Of a stretch of DNA of 47,257 nucleotides, positions 27,438-36,545 are shown in pieces. The notes under the pieces were generated by a model. That model was given only the letters and a program-made list of their open reading frames with translations, did no database searches and had not been told where the DNA came from. The translations under genes and the position numbers were made by a program. The stretch's first letter is position 1, and each line of letters opens with the position of its first letter. This DNA is from Mycobacteriaceae bacterium (GTDB lineage Bacteria > Pseudomonadota > Gammaproteobacteria > Burkholderiales > Burkholderiaceae_D): the NCBI GenBank assembly GCA_903970145.1, contig CAJCHO010000109.1, positions 1-47,257 of the forward strand, written 5' to 3'.

Positions 27438-28775
27438 TCAGTGCAGCGCAGCTTCCGGTCGCTTGAGCAGCACATTGCCTTCGCGCACCGCATCGTCGAG
27501 CGCCTCTTTGGCGGCCTTATGCCCATTCCACACTTGCTCGAGTTCGCTATCGTTGTCGGCTTCGATCTCGTCGAGATTGGCCAGGCGCACGCCACGCGCG
27601 CCGGCCAGCGGCCTGCCGGTTTCGAGTCCCATAACCTGCACCAGTCCCTTGACGCGATCGGTGAGGTTGGAATGCTCGAGTGCCAGCATGGCTGACGTAT
27701 TGATCGGCATCGAGCCGGTACGTTCGGACCACTCGGCCGCGGGTACCGGTTTGGCGAGATAGGCCAGAAAGCGCGCCATCGCAAGATATTGCGGGGGTTT
27801 CTTGCCCTGCACTGCCCACAGGCCCGAGCCCTGAACGAGCGACGCCACCGGCTGCGGCGTGACTTCCTCATAGATCGGCAGTGGCGCCGCGCCGACCTTG
27901 AAGTTGGCCTTGGCAAGGATGTCGCCTACGTCAGCACTTGCTGTGGTGAGGGTAGTACATTCGCCTGCTGCAAAACGCGCGTCGCCCTCGGTCCCGTGGC
28001 CCGAAAACTTGAACAGCTCGGCCTTGACCCAGCTCTCCAGGAGGGCGATATGACGGACATGCAGCAGATCATTAAAACTCAAACTCGCGCCAGGGCCCTC
28101 CATGCCGTTATCGCGCGAGGCAAAACTGGCACCATCCCAGGCCGCGACATTCTCAATATGGATCCAGTTCTGGTAGCTGGTCGTATACGCGCAGCTCGTG
28201 CCGCGACCTTCGTCCTGCACGGCGACCAGAAGTTGTTGAAGATCCTTCCAAGTCCGGGCCCGGACATCCGGTTCGAGCCCTGCCTTTATAAACGCGTCGC
28301 GGTTGTAAAGCAGAACGGGCATCGAGACCACGAGAGGGAATGCGAGCAGCTTGCCTTTGGAGTCACGCAAGAAACTGGCCGATCCCGGCAGCGTAAAGTT
28401 GAAGTCCGGGGTCTTGTCGAGGGCAAGAACTTCCGATATCGGCCGCAAACCTCCCGAGGATGCGGCAAAACGTGCGCCAAGACTGTCCTTGAGCTCGATC
28501 AGGTCGGGCCCGTTATGCGCCTTCAATGCGGCAAGGCCGGCTTCAACGGCGGTTCTGGCGTCGCCCTTGTAGACCAGCGTGACGTGCACCTGATTCTGCT
28601 CGGAGTTGAATTGATTGGTAAGCTCTTCGAAGGTCTGTTGCGCGACTCCCGACAGGGAATGCCAGACTTCAATCTCGGTTGTGGCGCTTGCCGGCGCCGC
28701 GCCCAGGGCGACCGGCGCGAAAACGGCCAGCGCGATGCATGCGAGGCCTGCCAGCTTTGAATGGAATGAATGCAA
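27438..28775 (-). CDS. ugpB: Glycerol-3-phosphate-binding protein, UgpB-like
   Basis: A 445-residue extracellular solute-binding protein (family 1) with a signal peptide (about 1-31). EIEVWHSLSGVAQQ, VYKGDARTAVEAGLAALKA and FPLVVSMPVLLYNRDAF are typical of UgpB, which captures glycerol-3-phosphate and glycerophosphocholine. The start codon is TTG, supported by a strong AAGGAGAG site five bases upstream. The permease genes ugpA/ugpE and the ATPase gene ugpC that normally follow are missing: ugpQ comes directly after. The protein must work with a transporter encoded elsewhere, or has another job. Confidence 0.9.
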   Translation of the reverse strand: MHSFHSKLAGLACIALAVFAPVALGAAPASATTEIEVWHSLSGVAQQTFEELTNQFNSEQNQVHVTLVYKGDARTAVEAGLAALKAHNGPDLIELKDSLGARFAASSGGLRPISEVLALDKTPDFNFTLPGSASFLRDSKGKLLAFPLVVSMPVLLYNRDAFIKAGLEPDVRARTWKDLQQLLVAVQDEGRGTSCAYTTSYQNWIHIENVAAWDGASFASRDNGMEGPGASLSFNDLLHVRHIALLESWVKAELFKFSGHGTEGDARFAAGECTTLTTASADVGDILAKANFKVGAAPLPIYEEVTPQPVASLVQGSGLWAVQGKKPPQYLAMARFLAYLAKPVPAAEWSERTGSMPINTSAMLALEHSNLTDRVKGLVQVMGLETGRPLAGARGVRLANLDEIEADNDSELEQVWNGHKAAKEALDDAVREGNVLLKRPEAALH

Positions 28776-28804
28776 GGGACTCTCCTTCGGTTGTTCCGAT
28801 GCGC

Positions 28805-28810
28805 ATTATA
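28805..28810 (-). promoter_or_regulatory. Candidate -10 box of ugpB-ugpQ
   Basis: A perfect TATAAT read leftward, 30 bp upstream of the TTG start codon. The -35 region is not obvious. Phosphate control (Pho box) is known for ugp operons in other bacteria, but no clear CTGTCAT repeat is visible here. Confidence 0.5.
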
Positions 28811-28858
28811 GTGAGCAAGCGCCTGCGCTCATGCTGGCCGCGCCTGGCCGCATCGAGC

Positions 28859-28887
28859 TTGAGCGATTATCCTACGACATATATGCT
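28859..28887 (+). promoter_or_regulatory. Candidate promoter of the CoA-transferase gene
   Basis: TTGAGC (28859-28864) and TATGCT (28882-28887), four of six bases each, are 17 bp apart in the 267-bp divergent interval with ugpB. The predicted leader is about 150 bases. The interval otherwise shows no gene, hairpin or repeat that I can support. Confidence 0.4.
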
Positions 28888-29042
28888 CCCGTCCGTATTT
28901 ACCCGAAGCTGCTGCGCAGCTGTGCGGCGTTACCATCGTGGCAGCATCACAGGGTCACCTGCAGCAGCGTCGTCGATCCCAGCGTTCGCGCGCCCCTGCA
29001 TTCCGGATTCACCGCCTGCGTCCCAGACCTGGAGAAGCCCGC

Positions 29043-30275
29043 ATGAGCAATGATGTTCCCGATTCACCTGTCCCGCGCGGGGCGCTTGACGGCGTCAAGG
29101 TACTTGATTTGACGCGTGTGCTTGCCGGACCCTGGTGCACGCAGATGCTCGCTGACCTTGGGGCGCAGGTAATCAAGGTCGAACGACCCGGCAGCGGCGA
29201 TGACACGCGTGCCTGGGGCCCGCCCTTTCTGAAGGATTCACTGGGTAAGGACACCAGCGAGTCGGCCTACTACCTTAGCGCCAATCGCGGCAAGAAGTCG
29301 GTCGCCATCGATTTCACGACGCCGACGGGCCAGGCGCAGGTGCGCCGGCTCGCTGCGACCGCAGATGTCGTCATCGAGAATTTCACGGTGGGCCAGCTCG
29401 CCAAGTACGGACTTGACTACGCGAATCTGAGCCGCCATCGGCCGGGGCTTATCTATTGCTCAATAACTGGCTTCGGTCAGACCGGCCCGTGGGCCGACCG
29501 ACCGGGTTACGATTTCATCATCCAGGGGCTCTCGGGTTTCATGTCGGTCACGGGTGAACGCGACGATCTGCCGGGTGGTGGTCCGCAAAAGGCCGGGGTT
29601 GCAATCTGCGACCTCTTTACCGGGATCTACGCCTCGAACGCGATCATCGCGGCGCTCTATCATCGACAGCAGACCGGGGCGGGCCAGTACATCGACATGG
29701 CCTTGCTGGACTGCATGGTGGCCACGATGGCCAACATGAATCTAAACTACCTTGCCAGCGGCAAGGCGCCCACGCGTCACGGCAACGCCCATCCCAATGT
29801 CGTTCCCTACCAGGTGTTCACGTGCAGCGACGGCGAGATCGTCATCGCGGTCGGCAATGACGGGCAGTTCGTGCGCCTGTGCACAGTCATCGAAATGCCG
29901 GAACTCGCCAAGGACGTCCGATTTGCCACCAACCCCGCGCGCATCCGCAATCGGGGCGAATTGCTGCCGCTCATCGAAGCGCGCGTGTCGCGCGCAACGC
30001 GCGCCCACTGGCTCGCGGCGCTAGAGTCCAGCGGCATTCCCTGCGGCCCGATCAATTCGCTCGAGGAAGTATTCGACAATCCCCAGGTCAAGGCGCGCGG
30101 TCTCGAAATCCGCATGGCGCATCCGCTCGCACCGGAGGTACGCCTGGTTGGCAATCCGATCCGCATGAGCGAGACGCCACCACGTTACGAAATCCCACCC
30201 CCGCTGCTCGGACAGCACGACGAAGAGATTCTTGGCGAACTGCTCTCACCATCCCAGTACGACGAAAGGCGCTAG
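29043..30275 (+). CDS. CaiB/BaiF-family (type III) CoA-transferase
   Basis: A 410-residue enzyme of the class III CoA-transferases: LDGVKVLDLTRVLAGPWCTQ, LADLGAQVIKVERP, RPGYDFIIQGLSGFMS, and the catalytic aspartate in AICDLFTGIYASNAI. It moves CoA between carboxylates. The sequence looks nearer to the succinate-glutarate/formyl-CoA type than to carnitine CaiB, but the substrate cannot be read. The ATG at 29043 follows GGAGAA; a longer frame to 28938 is not needed. It stands alone. Downstream is a decayed antitoxin and then oppositely oriented genes. Confidence 0.92.
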   Translation: MSNDVPDSPVPRGALDGVKVLDLTRVLAGPWCTQMLADLGAQVIKVERPGSGDDTRAWGPPFLKDSLGKDTSESAYYLSANRGKKSVAIDFTTPTGQAQVRRLAATADVVIENFTVGQLAKYGLDYANLSRHRPGLIYCSITGFGQTGPWADRPGYDFIIQGLSGFMSVTGERDDLPGGGPQKAGVAICDLFTGIYASNAIIAALYHRQQTGAGQYIDMALLDCMVATMANMNLNYLASGKAPTRHGNAHPNVVPYQVFTCSDGEIVIAVGNDGQFVRLCTVIEMPELAKDVRFATNPARIRNRGELLPLIEARVSRATRAHWLAALESSGIPCGPINSLEEVFDNPQVKARGLEIRMAHPLAPEVRLVGNPIRMSETPPRYEIPPPLLGQHDEEILGELLSPSQYDERR

Positions 30276-30338
30276 CGCGGCGATGCCTGAGAAGCGCCTA
30301 GAGTCTTGGCTGCGCCGCACTTGACCCGGCCCTCACGA

Positions 30339-30581
30339 CTAGAGGACCGCTTCGATCCCGTTTTGCTCGATTAGTTGAAGCATCTTCGCGGCCGCTCCAC
30401 TGGGATGTTTTTGCGCTTTGGGTGCTTCCCATTTCTGCACAGTCGAGGGACTCACATTTAGAATTCGCGCGAATACGGTCTGGCTCATATGCGCAATCTC
30501 CGTGCGAATTTCGATAACGCGCTTGCTGGTATCGTTCTATGGCTTCTCGGAAGTGAAAACCCAGGCACTTGAATCAGTGGC
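30339..30581 (-). pseudogene. Remnant of HTH antitoxin (HigA/NadS-like)
   Basis: Read leftward, 30488-30339 encode 49 residues (MSQTVFARILNVSPSTVQKW ... EQNGIEAVL) matching the helix-turn-helix of XRE-type antitoxins such as HigA/NadS, with the usual PSG-A-A-K-LL ending. Upstream in the same frame antitoxin-like sequence (KRVIEIRTEIAH) goes on past the ATG to an in-frame TAG (30539-30537), and then to more open frame up to a TGA at 30584-30582. No toxin gene is beside it. It fills most of the 330-bp space between the CoA-transferase and acetyltransferase genes, and looks like a dead toxin-antitoxin unit. A short functional 49-residue protein is an alternative. Confidence 0.65.
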
Positions 30582-30605
30582 TCAAACCGGGACAAGCCCG
30601 AGTTG

Positions 30606-31232
30606 TTACGCAGGTTTGTCCAGCTGCAGGTTCGTGCGCATCTGCTCGGGATCAATGTCACGATTCAGCAATGAGGTGACGACGTGGTCGCGCCATTGCC
30701 CTGCGATGAAGAGATACTGCGGCGCCAGCCCTTCAATCTTGAACCCCAATCTTTCCAGCACTCGCGCACTGCGCTCGTTGTGCGGTTGATAACTGGCCTG
30801 TACCCGGTGCAGGCGGCGCACCGCGAACATGTAGGCGAGCCCCAATGCCAGGCCTTCACACATCAGCCCACGCCCTTGATGAGCGCGGTCGATGCTGTAA
30901 CCCAATACACAGCTTTGAAAAGGCCCCCGGGAGATCTGCGAGTAACTGCTGCGCCCGATGATCGGCCCGGCTGGTGCGTCAGCATCATAAAAGTCCAGGC
31001 GCACGCATTTGTCGGCGCGAAACTCTTCGAGCGAGCGCGCCAATGCGCGCCGCCAGAACTGGGACGTATAAAACTCCGCCGGAACCGGTGGCTCCCAGTG
31101 GGCCAGGTGGTCGCGATTACGTACGAAGTAGTCAAGCGTTTCGCGCTCGCTTCCCGGCTGCGACTGGCGCAGCACGAGACGCTCGCTGTGCAGCTCCGGT
31201 AATTCCGGCTCAGGCAATGCGTGCCGCCTCAT
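30606..31232 (-). CDS. GNAT acetyltransferase, RimJ-like
   Basis: A 208-residue single-domain N-acetyltransferase. The start [16 protein letters not shown], the [20 protein letters not shown] strand region, the acetyl-CoA loop [15 protein letters not shown] and the C-terminal [15 protein letters not shown] are characteristic of RimJ/RimL-type enzymes that acetylate the alpha-amino group of ribosomal proteins. The target here is unknown. The start at 31232 overlaps the end of the reductase gene by 23 bp, implying coupling. A start at 31355 adds unrelated residues. Confidence 0.9.
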   Translation of the reverse strand: MRRHALPEPELPELHSERLVLRQSQPGSERETLDYFVRNRDHLAHWEPPVPAEFYTSQFWRRALARSLEEFRADKCVRLDFYDADAPAGPIIGRSSYSQISRGPFQSCVLGYSIDRAHQGRGLMCEGLALGLAYMFAVRRLHRVQASYQPHNERSARVLERLGFKIEGLAPQYLFIAGQWRDHVVTSLLNRDIDPEQMRTNLQLDKPA

Positions 31233-31797
31233 CAAAGGACAGGCGTGGATTGCGGGGATGGGTCTTGCCCGGTTCACCGTAACCGAGATTGACGAGGAAA
31301 TTCGATTTCCAGGTGCTGCCCGCAAAGAAGGCCGCATCGACCTTGGCCCCGTCAAATCCAGACATGGGCCCGGTATCGAGCCCTAGCGCACGCGCAACGA
31401 CGATGAGATAGGCCCCCTGCAGCGAGGAATTGCGCAGCGCGGTCGTCTCGGCGAAGGCAGGCTTGCCGGCAAACCAGGGACGCGCATCGATCTGCGGGAA
31501 CAGACGCGGCAGCGCTTCGTAGAACTCCAGATCCTGTGCAACGATGACGGTTACCGGAGCGGCCATCGTCTTGGCAACATTGCCCTCCGAGAGACAGCCC
31601 TTCAATCGCTCCTTGGCTTCGGCCGAGCGCACGAAGACAAAGCGCGCCGGACAGCAATTGAGCGAGGTCGGACCAAGGCGCACGAGTTCGTAGAGCTCGT
31701 GCAGCAAGGCATTGTCGATCGGCTTGTCCTGCCAGGCGCTGCAGGTGTGCGCTTCGCGAAACAGGGTATCAAGGGCGGCGTCATTGACTGGGGTCAT
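31210..31797 (-). CDS. rutE: Nitroreductase family protein, RutE-like
   Basis: A 195-residue flavin enzyme close to E. coli RutE (probable 3-hydroxypropanoate/malonic semialdehyde reductase of pyrimidine breakdown): [50 protein letters not shown] and [19 protein letters not shown]. Length equals that of RutE. No other rut gene is nearby, so it may have a general aldehyde/nitro reductase role. It is the first gene of a two-gene leftward unit with the acetyltransferase, and divergent from the gamma-glutamyltransferase gene. Confidence 0.9.
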   Translation of the reverse strand: MTPVNDAALDTLFREAHTCSAWQDKPIDNALLHELYELVRLGPTSLNCCPARFVFVRSAEAKERLKGCLSEGNVAKTMAAPVTVIVAQDLEFYEALPRLFPQIDARPWFAGKPAFAETTALRNSSLQGAYLIVVARALGLDTGPMSGFDGAKVDAAFFAGSTWKSNFLVNLGYGEPGKTHPRNPRLSFDEAARIA

Positions 31798-31933
31798 GAG
31801 GATTCATCCAGGGAAGTTGCACTGGCGCCATTTTAGGTCGAATTCCGATTGCCGGCCCCCGGGGTCCTGCTTGGCGAATTGACGCGCATGCGCGATAGTG
31901 GCGCCTGCCTTTGATGATCTGCTGCGAGCACCG

Positions 31934-33541
31934 ATGTCATTTGACTGGAACAACCCCTATCCGAGCGTGCGCACCCCGGTGTTCGCGCGCAATATTGTCT
32001 CGACCTCGCACCCGCTGGCGGCGCAGGCGGGTCTGCGCATGCTTCAGGAAGGCGGCAATGCGGTAGATGCCGCAATCGCCGCGGCCGCCGCGATTACCAT
32101 CGTCGAGCCGGTCTCAAACGGCCTTGGCAGCGACAATTTCGCTCTGGTGTGGGATGGCCAGGAATTATCCGGTCTGAATGCCTCGGGAGTGGCACCTGCC
32201 GCCTGGGATGCGGCTTACTTTCATAAACGCCACGGCGGATCGATTCCGGTGCGTGGCTGGGATAGCGTAACCGTACCTGGTGCAATCGCCGGCTGGGCTG
32301 CACTCTGGCAGCGCTTTGGCAAGCTTGACTTCGGGCGCCTGATGGAACCGGCGATCGAATTGGCCGAGCGCGGCCATGCCGTCGCGACGATCGTCGCCCG
32401 CAAATGGGCGGCGCAAGTCCCAGAACTGCATGGCCTCCCAGGATTTGCCGAGGCCTTCATGCCGCGCGGCCGTGCACCCGAAGCCGGTGAGTTATTTCGC
32501 TTTGGCCCGGCCGCGCAGACCCTGCGGCGCATCGCGACTTCAATCGGACGCGATTTCTACGAGGGTGAGACGGCGGCCGCACTCGCCGCGCACAGCGCCG
32601 CCAACGGGGGTTCACTCACCAGCTCGGACCTGGCTCAATACCGTGCGCAGTGGGTCATTCCGATCGCGCGCGATTTCGCTGGCTATCGCATCCACGAGAT
32701 CCCGCCCAATGGCCAGGGTATCGCCGCCCTGATGGCGCTCGGGATGGTTGACGCACTGGGGATCGGCGAGCGGCCGATCGACTCGGTCCAGACCCAGCAC
32801 CTGTGCATCGAAGCAATGAAGCTTGCCTTCGCGGACGTCTACCGCTGGGTGGCCGACCCCGACGCCATGACCGAAGTCAGCGCCGCCGCATTGCTCGACG
32901 ATCATTATTTGCGCGAGCGGGCGCACCTGATCGATCCTCGCCGTGCCCAGGACTTTTCCGCTGGCAATCCGGCGCAGGGCGGCACGATTTATCTGGCGGC
33001 CGCCGATGCCTCGGGGATGATGGTCAGTTTTATCCAGTCCAATTACATGGGCTTTGGCAGCGGTGTGGTCGTGCCGGGAACTGGCGTGAGTCTGCAAAAT
33101 CGCGGCCATTGCTTTACGCTCGCAGCGAACCATCCGAACGTGGTGGCACCGGGCAAGCGACCCTTTCATACCATTATCCCGGGCTTTGTCACCCGCGCTG
33201 GAGACGCTCAGATGGCCTTTGGCGTCATGGGCGGCAATATGCAGCCTCAGGGCCACCTGCAGACCCTGGTGCGCATGCTGCGATATGGCCAGCAGCCACA
33301 GGCCGCGTGCGATGCGCCGCGCTGGAAGTTCATGCAGTCCAGATCGATCGATTGCGAGTCCAGCATGTCGGCGAACCTAGTCGAAGAGCTGCGGGCATGC
33401 GGCCACGAAATCGAGTCGCGTGAGGACGCCTATATGGATTTCGGCTCGGGCCAGTTCATCTGGCGCCTGTCCGAAGATCCCGATCATGGCTACGTGGCAG
33501 CGAGCGACTCGCGTCGCGACGGTCTGGCTGCCGGTTTCTGA
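31934..33541 (+). CDS. Gamma-glutamyltransferase family protein, cytosolic type
   Basis: A 535-residue Ntn-hydrolase made as a precursor that cleaves itself. The nucleophile is the Thr of QGGTIYLAAADASG (near residue 355), followed by SFIQSNYMGFGSGVVVPGTG and NMQPQGHLQTL. The large-subunit segment LQEGGNAVDAAIAAAAAITIVEPVSNGLGS (middle part) is normal. Unlike periplasmic Ggt there is no signal peptide, as in YwrD-type relatives, so it should act in the cytosol. The ATG at 31934 is preferred over an upstream GTG at 31898, though neither has a good ribosome site. Confidence 0.92.
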   Translation: MSFDWNNPYPSVRTPVFARNIVSTSHPLAAQAGLRMLQEGGNAVDAAIAAAAAITIVEPVSNGLGSDNFALVWDGQELSGLNASGVAPAAWDAAYFHKRHGGSIPVRGWDSVTVPGAIAGWAALWQRFGKLDFGRLMEPAIELAERGHAVATIVARKWAAQVPELHGLPGFAEAFMPRGRAPEAGELFRFGPAAQTLRRIATSIGRDFYEGETAAALAAHSAANGGSLTSSDLAQYRAQWVIPIARDFAGYRIHEIPPNGQGIAALMALGMVDALGIGERPIDSVQTQHLCIEAMKLAFADVYRWVADPDAMTEVSAAALLDDHYLRERAHLIDPRRAQDFSAGNPAQGGTIYLAAADASGMMVSFIQSNYMGFGSGVVVPGTGVSLQNRGHCFTLAANHPNVVAPGKRPFHTIIPGFVTRAGDAQMAFGVMGGNMQPQGHLQTLVRMLRYGQQPQAACDAPRWKFMQSRSIDCESSMSANLVEELRACGHEIESREDAYMDFGSGQFIWRLSEDPDHGYVAASDSRRDGLAAGF

Positions 33542-33547
33542 GGCCCC

Positions 33548-34339
33548 TCAAGATTTCGCGCAGCTATCTAGCGCGAGCGCCTGGAGAATCTCGCCAGAGC
33601 GCGTGTCTTCGACAAACGCGGCAAAGCCGAGCTTGTCGGCACGCGCGTCCTGCGGCAGCGCCTGCTGCCATGAGATTTCCGCGTGACCCGTCGAATCGAG
33701 TGCCTGGGGCGCACTCCATTGACGCACGACGAACCCGTGACGCAGCGTCGCGCCGCGGTTCTCGCCCGCACTGACCGTCGATTCGAGCTCATTTTCGTAG
33801 ACCGCGAAATACAGGCTCAGCGGCGCGCCAGCCACCCCGTCCAGGGTTTGCGCGTCGGCGCGCACGGCGAACTGCCCGGGCGCAGCAGCGGCCTGGCTTA
33901 GTCGCACGCGCACCGTGGCGTCCTGCGCATTGAGCGCACGTACCAGAGCGCGAAAACGATTCGAGCGCCAGTCCTGTTCGTGTCCATCGACAAAGATTTC
34001 CGGCGTATAGACCGAACGCTGACTGGCAAAGGCACTGAGCCAGTACTGGCGCCTGGTAAAGCGTGCATCGGCGAAACGGTCGCGCCACCCGATGTAGTCC
34101 CAGTAGTCGACGTGAAGTGACAAAGGCACCAGTTCGTCGGAGCTAAACTGCTTCGGGTAGAGAGTGCGCACGAAGTTGTCAGCCGGCGGACAGCTGCTGC
34201 ACCCTTCCGATGTATAGAGTTCAACGAGGGCGATGCGGTGCGTCGGACTGGTCTTGGCACAGAGCTCGGCAGCGAGCCCGGATCGCGAACCGATCGCAAG
34301 CAGAGCAGCCAGTAGACCGACGGTTATTTTGGTGGACAT
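33548..34339 (-). CDS. DUF1223 secreted thioredoxin-like protein
   Basis: A 263-residue protein with a signal peptide (about 1-23, ending GLAAELC) and a DUF1223 domain: ALVELYTSEGCSSCPPADNF carries a CxxC pair in the thioredoxin position, then LSLHVDYWDYIGWRDRFA and QRSVYTPEIFVDG. It probably handles periplasmic thiols or metals, but no activity is established. The ATG at 34339 starts the signal peptide; a longer frame to 34390 adds Arg-rich residues. It converges with the gamma-glutamyltransferase gene (6 bp apart). Confidence 0.9.
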   Translation of the reverse strand: MSTKITVGLLAALLAIGSRSGLAAELCAKTSPTHRIALVELYTSEGCSSCPPADNFVRTLYPKQFSSDELVPLSLHVDYWDYIGWRDRFADARFTRRQYWLSAFASQRSVYTPEIFVDGHEQDWRSNRFRALVRALNAQDATVRVRLSQAAAAPGQFAVRADAQTLDGVAGAPLSLYFAVYENELESTVSAGENRGATLRHGFVVRQWSAPQALDSTGHAEISWQQALPQDARADKLGFAAFVEDTRSGEILQALALDSCAKS

Positions 34340-34461
34340 CGCAGCTCCGGGACAGGTAAGTCGGCGTCGGGATCGGGGCGCCCGCCTCAAGTTATCGCCC
34401 GCACCGTCGATAAGTACTGAATAGTCGTATTCGTGTAGACCGCCTTACAGCACAAATTCCC

Positions 34462-35019
34462 ATGAACATTGCAGCGCCGCAAACCCCTCCACCGGATCAG
34501 CCAGCCGTCGCCAGCAGCAATACTACGGCCCCGGCGGTCGCAGCGAACGCCTCGGGCGCCGCCAGCGCCGTGGTGCAAGCCGTCGCGGGCGAAGGCGCCG
34601 GTGGCTACCTGCCGCAGGCGATCTCGCTTGCCCTGAGCCAGATTGAACCCGCGAGCGGCGCTACTGCCGCCAGCGTCTCTACTGCCTCGCCTAGCCACCA
34701 GATCGCCCTGCAAAATTTTGTTCAGGATTTGCTGTCCGCCGTGCACTCGAGCTCGGGGAGCTCAAGTGCCCCGACTGCGCAGACGGAAAAAGGACGGCTA
34801 GTCACCGGTCTGCAGTCGCTTATCAACCAGTTAGGGGGTAGCTCAGGGGCTGCCGGCACGACGCTCAGCCCCGCCCTTGCGGCGGTTCAGACCGACTATC
34901 AGAACCTGATTGCGTCCAATCCCGGTACCAATCCCACTCTGCAGAGCTTTTTGCAATCGATCCTGCAAAACCTGCCTTCCTCGGCAACGCCCGGAAGCGT
35001 CGTGAGCGCCTACGCTTGA
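34462..35019 (+). CDS. Unknown Ala/Ser/Gln-rich protein
   Basis: A 185-residue low-complexity protein rich in Ala, Ser, Thr and Gln, with no cysteine and no tryptophan. It has no clear signal peptide or membrane segment. Two segments look more ordered: HQIALQNFVQDLLSAVHS (about 79-96) and TDYQNLIAS ... LQSFLQSILQNL, near the end. I recall similar small proteins in betaproteobacteria, but no function. There is no ribosome site before the ATG, which lowers confidence. It converges with the HDOD gene, stops 3 bp apart. Confidence 0.6.
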   Translation: MNIAAPQTPPPDQPAVASSNTTAPAVAANASGAASAVVQAVAGEGAGGYLPQAISLALSQIEPASGATAASVSTASPSHQIALQNFVQDLLSAVHSSSGSSSAPTAQTEKGRLVTGLQSLINQLGGSSGAAGTTLSPALAAVQTDYQNLIASNPGTNPTLQSFLQSILQNLPSSATPGSVVSAYA

Positions 35020-35022
35020 GTC

Positions 35023-36462
35023 CTAGCTTTCGAGCTGGCTGGTGACGTCCTGAGCCCACAACAGAGCCTGCAAGAGCTCGTCATTCACGAGATCCAGGGC
35101 AAGCGAGCAGCGCGCCGCAAATTCGCCAACCTGAGCGCTCTCGCCACTCTCGCAGGCGCGCGCTAACTGCAGAAAGTCTCCCAGCGCGCCGGCGGCCTCG
35201 CCAATTGCCTCGCGAATGTCGTCGCCCACGCTCAAGCGATCAAATAATTCGTCTGGTGCCAGGCTAACCGCCTGATCGACCAGCGACAGAGCACCACAGG
35301 CGAACAGCGACTCGACGAACTCCTCGTCGCGCTTGGCACGCACGCCAAGCTGCTCAAGTAGCCGTGCACGTGACAGGACCCGTTCAAGCAGGGCGTTGTG
35401 TGGACCACCGGGCTCCCGGGCGTCAAACAGCAACAGCAGCAAGAGCCTCGCGAACGAGGGCGGACCGAGCCGCTCGATGGCTTCTTCGAGACCGCCTGCT
35501 TTGGGTTTCAAGTCGCCGATCGGGGAATTGGCAAAACGCATGACGCGCCCGACCAGGTCGCGCTCGACGCTCATCGTATTGGCGAGCTTGGCGCTATCGG
35601 CGCCTTCGGCAAGCTCTTCGAACCAGGCCAGAATCTTGGCGCTGCGCGAATCGATCTGGGGGGTGTGCCACGAGTGCCGGCTGGTAATGAACTCGCCCTG
35701 GAAGAAATCGAATCCAGCGCCAAGACAAATCTGAAAATCATCAAAGGCCACCAGGTCCGCAGCCATCGTGCACAGCGGCGTAGCAATGCGCCGTGCGCAG
35801 GACCGCGCCTGGCGCACCATCTGCGCCATATCCCTGGCGGAAAACTCCGAGGCGCGCAGCTGCAGGAAATCAGCCGCGCCTGCGACCTCGGGCAGATACG
35901 ACACCGTCTCAGGACGCAGGCGACAGGTGACGCCGAAATTGAGCTTTCGAACCGCTGCAATCTGCGCGGCGATCTGCTCGGGTGAGCCAACCGCGCCGGG
36001 CCCGATGTCGAGCAAAAGAACGGTATTGCTCGGTGCGAGGTTGGCAAGCTGCGGATTGTCGAGGCTGATTACCGCGAGATCGATAAAGGCAATGCGATGA
36101 CCCAGCAGCCCGGCGAGATCGAAAGAAGTCAGACTACGGACCAGAAGGTCGTCGTAGACGCGCCGCACCTTGTTGCGCGAGGCGGCAAAACGCGAGTGCA
36201 GGCGCCGATGCAGTGAGAATTGATAACCCGCGATGCGTTCTTCACGATTCAGAACCGGCTCACGATAGACAAACGAGGCCCTCTCGGCATCGCTTTCCGG
36301 ATCTCCGCCCGTCGGCACGATCGTGTCGCCCTGGAGCGGCGCGAACTTGTTGAGCTCCTCGAAGGTCACGCGCTCGATGGTGACCGGCGAGACTTCAGAC
36401 GATCGCATGCTCGAAGATGAACTCACGGTATTGTTGTGCTCACGGGTGTGCCCAGCGTCCAT
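35023..36462 (-). CDS. HDOD signalling protein with EAL-like domain
   Basis: About 479 residues from the first ATG (36462); an ATG at 36408 would give 461. The N-terminal part (from about 65, FVYREPVLNREERIAGYQFS) resembles an EAL domain that has lost its Glu-Ala-Leu and metal residues, ending near GAGFDFFQGEFI. The C-terminal part (about 285-460) is an HDOD domain (LANTMSVERDLVGRVMRFAN, EEAIERLGPPSFARLLLL). This YuxH-type pairing is found in non-catalytic signalling proteins. It probably does not degrade c-di-GMP. It is divergent from mpg. The poly-Ser N-terminus (SSSSS) suggests the true start may be the later one. Confidence 0.85.
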   Translation of the reverse strand: MDAGHTREHNNTVSSSSSMRSSEVSPVTIERVTFEELNKFAPLQGDTIVPTGGDPESDAERASFVYREPVLNREERIAGYQFSLHRRLHSRFAASRNKVRRVYDDLLVRSLTSFDLAGLLGHRIAFIDLAVISLDNPQLANLAPSNTVLLLDIGPGAVGSPEQIAAQIAAVRKLNFGVTCRLRPETVSYLPEVAGAADFLQLRASEFSARDMAQMVRQARSCARRIATPLCTMAADLVAFDDFQICLGAGFDFFQGEFITSRHSWHTPQIDSRSAKILAWFEELAEGADSAKLANTMSVERDLVGRVMRFANSPIGDLKPKAGGLEEAIERLGPPSFARLLLLLLFDAREPGGPHNALLERVLSRARLLEQLGVRAKRDEEFVESLFACGALSLVDQAVSLAPDELFDRLSVGDDIREAIGEAAGALGDFLQLARACESGESAQVGEFAARCSLALDLVNDELLQALLWAQDVTSQLES

Positions 36463-36490
36463 GCCCCCCGCGCAACTTGATGCAACGCGG

Positions 36491-36496
36491 GATAAT
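36491..36496 (+). promoter_or_regulatory. Candidate -10 box of mpg
   Basis: GATAAT (five of six consensus) lies 49 bp before the chosen mpg ATG, in the divergent interval with the HDOD gene. No matching -35 is seen. Confidence 0.35.
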
Positions 36497-36545
36497 CATT
36501 GTATCCGCAACTTGCGCCAGCGCATGCGCAATAAGGACTTTGATA

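Noticed and set aside
30418..30789. Plus-strand frame over the antitoxin remnant and the acetyltransferase end
   Set aside because: The opposite strand gives recognisable helix-turn-helix and GNAT sequence; this frame gives nothing.
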